Shown in pieces: positions 12,047 to 21,454 of a DNA stretch of 64,000 nucleotides. The stretch is from Planctomycetota bacterium. GTDB taxonomy: Bacteria; Planctomycetota; B15-G4. The DNA lies in the NCBI GenBank assembly GCA_029259715.1, contig JAJDEP010000007.1, positions 124,001-188,000 of the forward strand, in the 5' to 3' direction. Every line of letters begins with the position of its first letter. Within the stretch, counting starts at the first letter, position 1. Both the position numbers and the translations under genes were made by a program. The notes under the pieces were generated by a model that searched no databases, was not told where the DNA came from, and saw only the letters and a list, made by a program, of their open reading frames with translations.

Positions 12047-13015
12047 TCACGAATCGAGCATGGTCCCGGTGCCCTTGGCCTCGGCGGCCCGCAGGATGTG
12101 CGCGCCCAGGGCCACGTCGAGGATGCCCAGTCCGAGGTTGGCGGTGATGACGATGGGGTCGCCGTCGGGCCGGCCGGGGTGCTTGCCGGCGACGATGGCC
12201 GGCAGGTCGGTGGTCGGGTCGGGGCAGTCCTTGAAGAAGCCCTGCCCGCGGTAGTGGGCGAACTGGGCGAGGTCGTCGGTGAGCAGCAGGTCGGCGGCCG
12301 CGAACGACTCGGGCATGAAGTAGCCGTCGAAGTCGAGGGGCACGCACAGGGTGCCGGTCTGGATCCAGTCGGGTTCGATGACCGGCTTGGGGTCGCGGCT
12401 GATGGGGCCCGACGTGACGATGATGTGCCCGCCCACGCAGCATTCCTTCGGGTCGGGCGGGACGATGGCCGCGATCTCGTGCTTGAGGGCGACCTCGTCG
12501 GCGAAGCGCGCCTGCTTCTCGGTGTCGATGTCGAAGCAGAGCATGCGTTCGGTGTCGGGGAACACCGCGAGCAGCGCCGCGATGTTGGCGCGCCCCTGCA
12601 CGCCGCAGCCGAGGATGGTCATGACCTCGGAGCCGGGGTCGGCCAGGTGGCGCGCGGCGACGGCGGTGCACCCGGCGGTGCGCTTGGCCGTGATCTCGGT
12701 GGCGTCCATGATCGCGAGAGGCGTGCCCGTCTCGGGATCGTTGAGGATGATGTTGCCCTGGACGTAGGGCAGCCCCTTGGCCGCGTTGTCGGGGCTGCCG
12801 CCGACCCACTTCATGCCGGCCATGCCCGCGACCTGGGCCGGCATGGCGTGCAGGAAGGTGGAGCCGCCGGGCGCCAGGTCGACCTTCGGGGGCATCTGTC
12901 CCGTACCGTTCCCGAGCTCCTTCAGGGCGGACTCGACGATGTCGATGATCTCGGGCCACGACGGCATCAGCGTCGCGACCTCGGCGGCGGAGAGGTGTCG
13001 GATCTGCGGGGTCAT
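12047..13015 (-). CDS. Ornithine cyclodeaminase / mu-crystallin family protein
   Basis: MPPKVDLAPGGSTFLHAMPA; MKWVGGSPDNAAKGLPYVQGNIILNDPETGTPLAIMDATEITAKRTAGCTAVAARHLA; ILGCGVQGRA. Confidence 0.92.
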   Translation of the reverse strand: MTPQIRHLSAAEVATLMPSWPEIIDIVESALKELGNGTGQMPPKVDLAPGGSTFLHAMPAQVAGMAGMKWVGGSPDNAAKGLPYVQGNIILNDPETGTPLAIMDATEITAKRTAGCTAVAARHLADPGSEVMTILGCGVQGRANIAALLAVFPDTERMLCFDIDTEKQARFADEVALKHEIAAIVPPDPKECCVGGHIIVTSGPISRDPKPVIEPDWIQTGTLCVPLDFDGYFMPESFAAADLLLTDDLAQFAHYRGQGFFKDCPDPTTDLPAIVAGKHPGRPDGDPIVITANLGLGILDVALGAHILRAAEAKGTGTMLDS

Positions 13016-13119
13016 CGCGGTTTCCAGGTCGGCCGGGCCCCGGGGGCCGGGGGCATTCGGGGCGGAGTGTAACCAAGGGCGCCGTGTCGGGGACAACGCC
13101 CCGGGCGGGCCCCGTGTGG

Positions 13120-13542
13120 TCAGCGGCTGGCCTTCATCCGCGCCCGGATGGTGGTGAGGTCGTACAGGTCGCCTTCACCGGCGCCCGGGCAGAAGGAGGC
13201 CACGTCCTTCTCCCAGGTCTCCTCGTCCACCAGCAGTTCCGGCCAGAAGGGGAAGGTGCGGCACTGCTTAGGCCGGTGTGCGTAGATCGAGCACTGGCCC
13301 TTGCCGTCGAGGAAGACGCAGGCGTTGCCCTTGTCGCGGAAGACGAACCAGCCCCGGTCCCGGCGGCACCACTCCTCCTCGAACCGGCTCAGGGACACGC
13401 CGAGGTGGCGGGCGGCGGCCTGGCGCTCGGCGCGATTGGCGTAGACGTAGCTGAAGCCGTCGCCGTGATTGCGGCAGCACTTGCCGCAGGCCGTGCACTC
13501 GAAGCGCAGGCCCTCGGCGTACCAGGGCTCGGCGGCACTCAT
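13120..13542 (-). CDS. YkgJ family cysteine cluster protein
   Basis: FECTACGKCCRNHGDGFSYVY...CVFLDGKGQCSIYAHRPKQCRTFPFWPE. Confidence 0.92.
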   Translation of the reverse strand: MSAAEPWYAEGLRFECTACGKCCRNHGDGFSYVYANRAERQAAARHLGVSLSRFEEEWCRRDRGWFVFRDKGNACVFLDGKGQCSIYAHRPKQCRTFPFWPELLVDEETWEKDVASFCPGAGEGDLYDLTTIRARMKASR

Positions 13543-13589
13543 GGCAAGACCGGGCTCATCGGGACATGGGGCTCATCAGGATGCCGGGC

Positions 13590-14981
13590 TCATGCGTCGT
13601 CCCAACTCACCGACTGGGGCCGGGTGAACTGGCGATAGCCGTCGGGGCTGCCGAGGAAGCCGAAGCCGCTCTGCTTGGCGCCGGCCCAGGGCGGATCGCC
13701 CACGCCGCCGAGTCCGCGGTTGATGCCCACCTGTCCCGACTGGACCCGCGCCGCCAGGGCGCGTCCCTGCTCGGGGTCGCCGCTCCACACGCTGGCGCCG
13801 AGCCCGAAGGGCGAGTCGTTGGCGAGGGCCAGAGCCTGCTCGGCGTCGGCCACCACCCGGATGGTCGCGACGGGGCCGAAGGTCTCCTCGTTCATGATCT
13901 CCATGGACTCGTCGACGTCGGTGATCACCGTGGGCTGCATGAAGAAGCCGATGCCGTCGACCGCAGCGCCCCCGAGCACGATGCGGGCCCCCTTGGCCGC
14001 GGCGTCGCCGAGCTGGGCGACCACGTTGTCGCGTTGGGCGAGGCTGGCCATGGGCCCGAGGTTCACGTCGTCGGTGCCGGGGCCGTACGTGAGCGCCCGG
14101 GCCTTCTCGGTGACCAGGTCGGTGAAGCGTTCGGCCGCGCCCTGCTCGACGTAGATGCGCTCGACGGAGCAGCAGACCTGTCCGGTGTTGCGCATCGACT
14201 CGCGCACGGCGTAGTCGGCGGCGGCCTCGAGGTCGGCGTCGGCGCAGACGATCATGGGGTCCTTGCCGCCCAGCTCGAGCACGAGCCGCTTCAGGCCCGC
14301 GCTGCAGGCGGCCATGATGTGCCGGCCGGCCGCCACCGAGCCCACGAAGCCGACCATGTCGATGGAACCGGCGACCAGGGCCTTGCCGGTGGTCTCATCG
14401 CCCTGCACCAGCTCCATCACGCCCGACGGGAGCTCCGCCGCGAAGACCTCGTGCAGGGCGGCGCCGCACAGGGGCACGATCTCGCTCGGCTTGAAGACCA
14501 CCGCGTTGCCGGCCATGAGCGCGGGCACGATCACCTCGCGCGCCATGGAGAGCGGGAAATTCCAGGGCGTGATGGCCGCCACCACGCCCAGGGGTTCCCG
14601 GGTGATGCGCGTGGTGGTGCCGTCCTTGCTGGTCTCGGTGGCGGCCAGGGCGGCCTCGCACGATTCGACCAGGCCGACGATGGCGGGCCCCATGCGACCG
14701 GCTTCCTGGCGCGCCGAGGCGATGGGCTTGCCCATCTCCCGCGTCACGAGTCCGGCGAGCTGTTCGATGAGGGCCTCGTCGTCGAAGCGCGCGGCGATGC
14801 GGCGCAAGACGGTGGCGCGTCCGGCGAGGCCCATGTCGGCCCAACCGGGTTGCGCCTTCCGGGCTGTCTCAATCTTGGACGAGACCTCGGAGGCGCCTGC
14901 ACAGGGGATCTGCGCAACGATTTCGCCCGTGGCCGGGTCGATGTCCGCGATCGCTTGGGCAACGGCCGTTGGGGTGGCCAT
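13590..14981 (-). CDS. Aldehyde dehydrogenase family, succinate-semialdehyde dehydrogenase-like
   Basis: ITPWNFPLSMAREVIVPALMAGNAVVFKPSE; VLELGGKDPMIVCADADLE; NTGQVCCSVERIYV; NEETFGPVA. Confidence 0.93.
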   Translation of the reverse strand: MATPTAVAQAIADIDPATGEIVAQIPCAGASEVSSKIETARKAQPGWADMGLAGRATVLRRIAARFDDEALIEQLAGLVTREMGKPIASARQEAGRMGPAIVGLVESCEAALAATETSKDGTTTRITREPLGVVAAITPWNFPLSMAREVIVPALMAGNAVVFKPSEIVPLCGAALHEVFAAELPSGVMELVQGDETTGKALVAGSIDMVGFVGSVAAGRHIMAACSAGLKRLVLELGGKDPMIVCADADLEAAADYAVRESMRNTGQVCCSVERIYVEQGAAERFTDLVTEKARALTYGPGTDDVNLGPMASLAQRDNVVAQLGDAAAKGARIVLGGAAVDGIGFFMQPTVITDVDESMEIMNEETFGPVATIRVVADAEQALALANDSPFGLGASVWSGDPEQGRALAARVQSGQVGINRGLGGVGDPPWAGAKQSGFGFLGSPDGYRQFTRPQSVSWDDA

Positions 14982-15271
14982 CGAATCCTCCAGTCAGTTC
15001 AACACGGATGATGAGGGCTCGGTATTCTACGCGAGGTTGCCTGCGTGGCGTTCACCCATCAGTCCCTGGGACTGGGTCCGGAGAATCCTTGGCATAGCTG
15101 ACTCTGCCACCGAGTGACTTGGGTGGTGCGCGGTGACAGAGTTTGCAACGGGGGCGATTCGACGGCTCTGATTCCGGGAGAGTGGCCCCCGCAGGCAGCC
15201 TTTTTTTCATTCCGGCGCGCCCGTCCCGTCTCGACGGCTGTTTTCGCGCGCGGCGTCTCTAGAATCCCGGC

Positions 15272-18200
15272 GTGAGCGTCCGCCCGCCCGCCCTCCTCGT
15301 CCTGCTCGCGACGGCGGCTCTGCTGCTCGCGCTGCTGCCCGGTGCCGTCTTCGACGGTGAGGTGCTGAGCTCCGCCGACCTGCTGCTGGCCCGCGACCCC
15401 TGGCGGGCCGTGGCCCCCGACGACTTCACGCCGCGCTTTCCGGGCATGACCGACCCGGTGGTGCAGTTCCAGCCCTGGCGGATGTACCTGCGTGAGCGCC
15501 TGGCGGAAGGCGAGCTGCCCCTCTGGAACGACCGGGCGGCGGCCGGGCAGCCCTTCATGGCCAACATGCAGAGCGGCGTGTTCAGCCCCTACGTGGCGCC
15601 GCACCTGCTGCTGCCCTTCGCCACGGCCGAGCTGGTCATGCAGTTGCTGAAGCTCATGGTGGCGGCGCTGTTCTCCGTGCTGCTCGCGTGTCGCCTCGGC
15701 GCGAGCCGCCCGGCCGCGCTGTTCGCCGCCCTGGCCTACACCTTCGGCGGCTACCAATTCCTCTGGCTGGCCTGGCCCCACAGCGCGACGGCGTCGCTGC
15801 TGCCGCTGCTGCTCTATCTGGTCGAGCGGCGGGTGGGTGGCCGCGAGGAAGCGGGCGTGGAAGCGGGGGCGGGAGCGGGAGCGGAAGCGAGGGTGGAGGC
15901 GGGCGCGAAGTCGGGAGCCGTGGCGGAGGCGGCGGACCGTGCGCAGGGCAGCGACGATCCGTCGCCGGGCGCCGCGGCGCCGTGGTGGAGCGGGCCGGCG
16001 CTGTCGCTGGGCGTGGGGGCGTTGCTGCTCACGGGCCATGTGGAGACGGCCCTGCACGTGTCGCTCGCGGTGGCGCTCTACGCGGTGCTGCGCCAGAGCG
16101 GGGACGCCCGCCGTCGGCTTACCGAGCTGTTCACCATCGGCGGGTGGTCGGTCATCGGGCTCGGCCTGTCCGCCGTGGCCGTGGTGCCCTTCGTGCAGTA
16201 CCTGGGCCTCTCCCGCGCCTACGCCGAGCGGGTGCGCTTCCAGGACCTGTGGCGCGTCGTCGAGTGGGGCGCCGCGCCGGGCTGGTTCGTGCTCGCCTTG
16301 CTGGTCGCGGGGGCCTGGCTGTTCGTGCGCCGGCTGGTGCGGGTGGAACGCCCCGCGGCCATGGTGGTGGCCATCGTGGCGCTGGCCGTGTTCGGCGCGT
16401 GGGCCTGCTCCCTCGCCGACGCGCTGGGCATGCCCGACCACTACCGCCGCCTGGTCCACCCGGACGGCCACGGCCACCCGGTGACCGCGCGGGGGCTGAC
16501 CTACGGCGCCGAGCTGGCCTACTTCGAGGTCAACGGCGGCTACGCGGGGCTGATCTCGCTGCCCCTCGCGCTGCTGGCGTGCTGCGTCGCCCGTCGGCGC
16601 GCCGTGGTCACCGCGCTGGGCGGGCTGTGGTTGGCCGCCTTCGTCGTCGGCTACGAGGTGCCGGTGCTCAGCGACCTGGCCGACCACCTGCCGTTGATGA
16701 ACATCTCGCACAACCGCCGGCTGATGCTGGTGGTGAGCTTCGCCGGGGCCATGCTGGCCGCGCTCGGGCTCGACGCCCTGGCGGGTCGACGTCCGGCGGG
16801 CGAACGCGGGGGCCTGCGCCGCTTCTGGATCCTCGCCCTCGGCCTGTCGGGAGCCCTGGCGCTGGCGCCGCACCTGCCGTGGTCGGAGTCGCTGCTCGGA
16901 TCGCTCGGCGTGCGCAGCCTGCCGCCGGCCGCCGCGCCCGACGCCCCCGCGCCCCGCGCCGGTGCGGGCCCCCCGATCGGCGACATGCTCCGGGTGACCA
17001 ACGTCATCGCACCAGGCCAGCCGCTCGTGGTCGAAGGCTGGGCGCTGACCGACGACGGTCTGCCCACCGTGTTCATCGACCTCGTCCAGGGCGAGCGGCG
17101 CGAGATCGTGACCCTGTCGCCCCTCGAGGGACGCGGGCCCGCGCTCGAGCCGCCGCCGGTCCCCGCCGACCATCCCTTCCGCGGCCTGGCGGGCTTCCGG
17201 GTGGAGGTGCCGCTCGACGGCTACGTCGCCGGTCGTCTGCACCTGCGCCTGCGCATGGCCACCACCGACCATCCGCGACAACTCGTGCGACGGCGCAGTC
17301 TGACCGTGCAGCCCGATCACCCGGTGCAGCCGCGCTGGTACGTGCTCGGCGGGCTCGGGGCGGCGCTGCTCCTGTGGGGCAGCCGGCGCCGCGGGGCGAA
17401 GCCGTCGACGCTCCTGCCGCTGGCCGGTCTGGCCCTGCTCGTCGGCGACCTGCTCCTCTTCGGGCGCGGCCTGCAGCCCACCATCCCGCCCGAGCAGTTC
17501 TATCCGCCCAACCCGGTGACGGATCACCTCGCGGCGGTGCAGCGCACCCGGGGGCCATTCCGCGTGTGGGCCCTGGGCAGCGTGATCCTGCTGCCGAACA
17601 CGGCCTCGGTCTACGGCCTGCGCGACCTGCAGAGCTACGACGCCCTCGAGGTCGACCGCATGGACATCCTGCTCGGGGCCCTGCGCCCGCAGGACCGCGA
17701 GCGCGTGGTGCTGGGCGAGGTCGTCGACGTGACGCACCCGCTCTTCTCGCTGCTCGACGTCGGGTATCTGCTCGCGCCGCTGGCGTGGGAGCCGCCCGAG
17801 GGCGCGACCCTGAGCCGGGTGCTCGACGACGGACACATCACGCTGTGGCGCAATGACGGCCCGCGCTCGCGCACGTGGCTCGCGCCGCGGGCCTTCTCCA
17901 TCAGCGAGTTCATCGACTCACCGCCGCCGGGCCGCACCGGCGACCCGGGCGTCGTGCACTTCGACCACCGCCGCGCGGTGATGCGCGGTGTGGCGCAGGC
18001 CTATCGCGAGGACTGGGACCCGCGCGACGCCATCGTCATCGACGGCCCGGGTCCGTCGATGCCCCGGGGGCCGCCGCCCGCGCCCGACGCCGTCGCCCGG
18101 GCCTTCGCGGGCGAGGCCCGCGTCGTCGAGGACGGCCCCGAACGCCTGGTCATCGAGACCGACACCAACGAGGGCGGCTGGCTCGTTGTGGGCGATGCCT

Positions 18201-18415
18201 TCTTCCCCGGCTGGCGCGCCTCGGTGAACGGCGAGGCGGCCACGATCTATCCGGCCTTCCACGCCCTGCGGGCGCTGAAGGTGCCGGCCGGTCGTTCGAC
18301 CGTGGAGATGGTCTACACCCCGGCCGCCTTCCGCATCGGCCTCGCCTTCAGCGGCGCCGCGCTCGTGGCCATGGCCGTGGCGGCGGCGCTGGCGTCGTCC
18401 CGCCGTCGGTCATGA
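15272..18415 (+). CDS. YfhO-family multi-TM membrane protein
   Basis: 1047 aa; RDPWRAVAPDDF, ALAYTFGGYQFLWLAWPHSATASLLPLLLYLVER, C-terminal VVGDAFFPGWRASVNGEAATIYPAFHALRALKVPAGRSTVEMVYTP. Confidence 0.88.
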   Translation: MSVRPPALLVLLATAALLLALLPGAVFDGEVLSSADLLLARDPWRAVAPDDFTPRFPGMTDPVVQFQPWRMYLRERLAEGELPLWNDRAAAGQPFMANMQSGVFSPYVAPHLLLPFATAELVMQLLKLMVAALFSVLLACRLGASRPAALFAALAYTFGGYQFLWLAWPHSATASLLPLLLYLVERRVGGREEAGVEAGAGAGAEARVEAGAKSGAVAEAADRAQGSDDPSPGAAAPWWSGPALSLGVGALLLTGHVETALHVSLAVALYAVLRQSGDARRRLTELFTIGGWSVIGLGLSAVAVVPFVQYLGLSRAYAERVRFQDLWRVVEWGAAPGWFVLALLVAGAWLFVRRLVRVERPAAMVVAIVALAVFGAWACSLADALGMPDHYRRLVHPDGHGHPVTARGLTYGAELAYFEVNGGYAGLISLPLALLACCVARRRAVVTALGGLWLAAFVVGYEVPVLSDLADHLPLMNISHNRRLMLVVSFAGAMLAALGLDALAGRRPAGERGGLRRFWILALGLSGALALAPHLPWSESLLGSLGVRSLPPAAAPDAPAPRAGAGPPIGDMLRVTNVIAPGQPLVVEGWALTDDGLPTVFIDLVQGERREIVTLSPLEGRGPALEPPPVPADHPFRGLAGFRVEVPLDGYVAGRLHLRLRMATTDHPRQLVRRRSLTVQPDHPVQPRWYVLGGLGAALLLWGSRRRGAKPSTLLPLAGLALLVGDLLLFGRGLQPTIPPEQFYPPNPVTDHLAAVQRTRGPFRVWALGSVILLPNTASVYGLRDLQSYDALEVDRMDILLGALRPQDRERVVLGEVVDVTHPLFSLLDVGYLLAPLAWEPPEGATLSRVLDDGHITLWRNDGPRSRTWLAPRAFSISEFIDSPPPGRTGDPGVVHFDHRRAVMRGVAQAYREDWDPRDAIVIDGPGPSMPRGPPPAPDAVARAFAGEARVVEDGPERLVIETDTNEGGWLVVGDAFFPGWRASVNGEAATIYPAFHALRALKVPAGRSTVEMVYTPAAFRIGLAFSGAALVAMAVAAALASSRRRS

Positions 18416-18488
18416 GTTGGCGGGGGCCGTGGCATGCGGGCGGCGGTGCCGTCGGATCTGTTGTGAGCCGTGAGTTCGTATTCAAGAG

Positions 18489-18857
18489 GTGTCCGTCATG
18501 AAGAACAACTCGTTGCTGCGCCGCTTCGGTTACGCCCGTTCCGGGTTGGCGGCCGCGTGGCGTTCCGAGCAGAGCTTCCGCACCGAGGTGATCCTCGGCG
18601 GCGTGTGGTTCGCCGTGCTGGTGGTCGTCGGCGCCGATCCGCTCTGGTGGCTGCTGTCGTCCGTCGCGGTGGCCTTCGTGCTGGCCACGGAGCTGATCAA
18701 CACGGCCCTCGAACAGCTGGCCGACCACCTCGAGCCGGAGCAGGTGCCGGCGGTGGAGATGGCCAAGGATTGCGCGGCCGGCGCGGTGCTCGTCGCCGTG
18801 ACGGCGTCGCTGGTGGTCGCGGCGTTCACCCTGCGGGCGACGATCTTGCAAGGGTGA
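18489..18857 (+). CDS. dgkA: Diacylglycerol kinase (DgkA family)
   Basis: SGLAAAWRSEQSFRTEV; VLATELINTALEQLADHLEPEQVPAVEMAKDCAAGAVLV. Confidence 0.92.
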   Translation: MSVMKNNSLLRRFGYARSGLAAAWRSEQSFRTEVILGGVWFAVLVVVGADPLWWLLSSVAVAFVLATELINTALEQLADHLEPEQVPAVEMAKDCAAGAVLVAVTASLVVAAFTLRATILQG

Positions 18858-18870
18858 GCCGCCCTCACCC
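18852..18870. terminator. Bidirectional hairpin GGGTGAG-ccgcc-CTCACCC at a convergent junction
   Basis: Perfect 7-bp stem; both flanking genes' stop codons lie in the arms. Confidence 0.5.
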
Positions 18871-19605
18871 GCCCAGCGTCTGTTCCACGTAGCGGGCGAT
18901 GGCCGAGCGCACGGGTTCGCTGCACCAGGCCTCGATGGTGGCGTCGAGCCCGAGGGCGTCGGCCGGGGCCAGGGCGGGGGTGTTGATCAGCGCCTTGGTG
19001 GCGGCGTAGCTGGCGGCGGGTGCCCGGGCCAGGGCCTGGGCGCGGGATTGGGCCGAGGCCGTCAGGGCGTCCGCGTCGACGAGCTCGTGCATGAGGCCTT
19101 CGGTGAGGGCGTCGTCGGCCGCGTAGAGTCCGCCGCCCAGCAGGATCGAGCGCAGGCGCGGGCGCGGGAGGGCCGACGACAAGATGCCGACCACGCTCGG
19201 GGGGAAGGGCACGCCCACGGCGAGCTCGGGCAGGCCCACGCGACCGTCGCCGCGGGCCATGACCGAGTGATCGCACGCGCACGCCAGCACCGCCCCGCCG
19301 GCGATGGCGTGACCGTTCACGGCGGCCACCGTCGGGCGGGGCAGGGTGAACACGGCGCGGAAGGCGTCGTCGAGGGCGGGCAGGAAGGCGCGGATGTAAC
19401 TCTCGCCCTCGGCCACGATGCGCTTGAGGTCGACGCCTGCCGAGAAGATCGAGCCCTGGCCGGTGAACACCACGGCGCCGGCGCCGTCGTGCAACTCACC
19501 CATGGCGTCCACGAGGGCGAGGCTGAATTCGAGGTCGAAGGCGTTGGCCTTGCGGTGGTTCAGGGTGAGCCAGGTGACGCCGTCGTTGTCGCTGCGATCG
19601 ATCAT
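18865..19605 (-). CDS. Enoyl-CoA hydratase/isomerase family protein
   Basis: VVFTGQGSIFSAGVDLKRIV; PTVAAVNGHAIAGGAVLACACDHSVMA. Confidence 0.92.
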   Translation of the reverse strand: MIDRSDNDGVTWLTLNHRKANAFDLEFSLALVDAMGELHDGAGAVVFTGQGSIFSAGVDLKRIVAEGESYIRAFLPALDDAFRAVFTLPRPTVAAVNGHAIAGGAVLACACDHSVMARGDGRVGLPELAVGVPFPPSVVGILSSALPRPRLRSILLGGGLYAADDALTEGLMHELVDADALTASAQSRAQALARAPAASYAATKALINTPALAPADALGLDATIEAWCSEPVRSAIARYVEQTLGG

Positions 19606-19612
19606 GGGCCGG

Positions 19613-21454
19613 CTACTCCTCGGCGAGGCGGGTGAAGCGGAAGACGTCGCTGCCGGGCATGTCCTCGGGCGCCTGGCCGGCGCTGCGGTCGGCCACCTCC
19701 TGGATGGTCCACAGGACTTCGGTGTCCACCGGGAGCCGGTCCCAGAAGCGGGGGGGCAGCGGCAGGCGGTCGCCGCGCAGGTCGTGGTGGAACCACTCGT
19801 AGCTCGTCACGAGGACGCGCCCGTCGGCGGTGAACATGTGCAGCGTGACGAGCGGGGGGCGGCCCGGCGGCGGCGGCGGGTCGCGGGTCCAGCGCAGCTC
19901 GGGCGGGGCGGTGAGGCGGGCTCCGTCGGCCGGTGCGAGCAGCGTATAGGGTCGCGCGGCGCGGGGCGTGGTGAGGCCGCCGGCGAGGGTCGCATGGTGC
20001 ACGGCGTGGGGTGCCGGCGCGGGGGCCAGTTCGGGGCGCAGGGCGGGACGGAACACGGTGAGGTACACGACGACGGCGATGACCAAGGGTGCATGCCGCC
20101 CGACAACCCGCAGCACGGCCGCGGCCGAACGCGGGAGCATGCGGACGAACTGGTCGAGACCGAACACGAGGACCAGCACCATCGGTCCGATGCCGGGGAA
20201 GAGGTAGCGGGCCTGGGGCTGACGGAAGACGGTGTTGAAGCGGGCCACGAGCAGGAACACGAGCGCGGCCCCGGCCACGGCGACGAGGAGCGCGCGCGGC
20301 TGGACGGTCGGCGGCGAGTCCGGTGGCGGGGTCGGCGCGGGCGGGGCGCTGGTCTTGATGAAACCGAGGAGACCCGCCCCGACGATGCCGATGTTGGCCA
20401 GCGAGACCGTGACCCAGCCGACGAGGATCAACCAATCCGGCGTGGGCACGATCCAGTAGCCGAAGCGTCCCAGCATCGACGAGAACACACGGGTCAGGAA
20501 GCCGTGCAGCATCCAGTCGAGCGCTTGCCCGTCGGGCACCTTGTTCACGGCGAAGGCCGCCTCGTGGACGGCCAGCGCGAAGGGATCGCCGTAGAGCGTC
20601 TGGTTGCGCAGAAAGAACCAGCCCGACAGCGCCACGACGACGGTCCCGCCGACGAGGGCCGAGAGCAGCACCGTGCCGCGGCGCTCGCCCGCGCGCCACC
20701 AGGCCCACAGGTAGACGCCGCCCACCAGCGGCAGCAGGGCCAGGTCGGTGAGCTTCGTCATCAGGCCCGCGCCGACGAGCAGACCGAGCAGCAGGCCGCG
20801 ACGCGCGTCGAAGCGCTCGTCCACCACGGCCACCGCGAGCACGACGAACACGGCGTGGCTGAAGACCGTGGCGAGGTTGCCGTTGTCGAGCACGCCGTGC
20901 ATGAACGACCACATCGGCAGGCACGCGAGCAACAACGCGGCGCCGTCGGCGACATGGGGACGACCCGGGAAGACGAGGCGTCCCAGGCGGTGCACGAGCA
21001 GAATGCTCACGAGGCCGCAGAGCAGCGACCACCCGCGCAGCCCGAACAGCAGCCGCACCTCCGGCGAACGGGGCGGCTGCTCGTCGAAGCCGTGGCGGTA
21101 GCGCAGGTGGCGCGAGGGCAGATCCGCGTCGGGGCTGGCGAAGTCGTCGTTGTAGAGGATCGAGGGCGTGACGTCGGGGCGCCCGGCCAGCTCCAGGGTG
21201 GCGGCGAGCAACCCGTAAAACAGCGGCGGGTGATGGGCCAGGCCGTTCTGGTCGGAAGGCAGGCGCCCCAGCCCCTTGGCCGTGCCGTCCATGACGGGGA
21301 GCGCGCCGGCGTGGGCCAGCTTGAAGGCGTAGTCGTAGTGCAGGTACTCGTCGGGCGCCTCGAACACCGGCGTGTTCACCAGGTAGAGACCCGCAAGCAC
21401 AGCGTGCAGCGCGATGGCCGCCAGCAGCATGGGGCTGAAGCGGCCCGGCTTCAC
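19613..21454 (-). CDS. Glycosyltransferase family 39-like / multi-TM dolichyl-phosphate-mannose mannosyltransferase-type protein
   Basis: NTPVFEAPDEYLHYDYAFKLA N-terminal loop; many TMs; GTG start at 21454 overlaps the upstream stop. Confidence 0.8.
   Translation of the reverse strand: MKPGRFSPMLLAAIALHAVLAGLYLVNTPVFEAPDEYLHYDYAFKLAHAGALPVMDGTAKGLGRLPSDQNGLAHHPPLFYGLLAATLELAGRPDVTPSILYNDDFASPDADLPSRHLRYRHGFDEQPPRSPEVRLLFGLRGWSLLCGLVSILLVHRLGRLVFPGRPHVADGAALLLACLPMWSFMHGVLDNGNLATVFSHAVFVVLAVAVVDERFDARRGLLLGLLVGAGLMTKLTDLALLPLVGGVYLWAWWRAGERRGTVLLSALVGGTVVVALSGWFFLRNQTLYGDPFALAVHEAAFAVNKVPDGQALDWMLHGFLTRVFSSMLGRFGYWIVPTPDWLILVGWVTVSLANIGIVGAGLLGFIKTSAPPAPTPPPDSPPTVQPRALLVAVAGAALVFLLVARFNTVFRQPQARYLFPGIGPMVLVLVFGLDQFVRMLPRSAAAVLRVVGRHAPLVIAVVVYLTVFRPALRPELAPAPAPHAVHHATLAGGLTTPRAARPYTLLAPADGARLTAPPELRWTRDPPPPPGRPPLVTLHMFTADGRVLVTSYEWFHHDLRGDRLPLPPRFWDRLPVDTEVLWTIQEVADRSAGQAPEDMPGSDVFRFTRLAEE

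Noticed and set aside
11168-13072. 634-aa plus-strand ORF
   Set aside because: Antisense to GT2 and ornithine cyclodeaminase-like genes, which have clear family motifs.
15059-17836. 925-aa minus-strand ORF
   Set aside because: Antisense to the YfhO-family gene; Gln/His/Arg-rich shadow translation.
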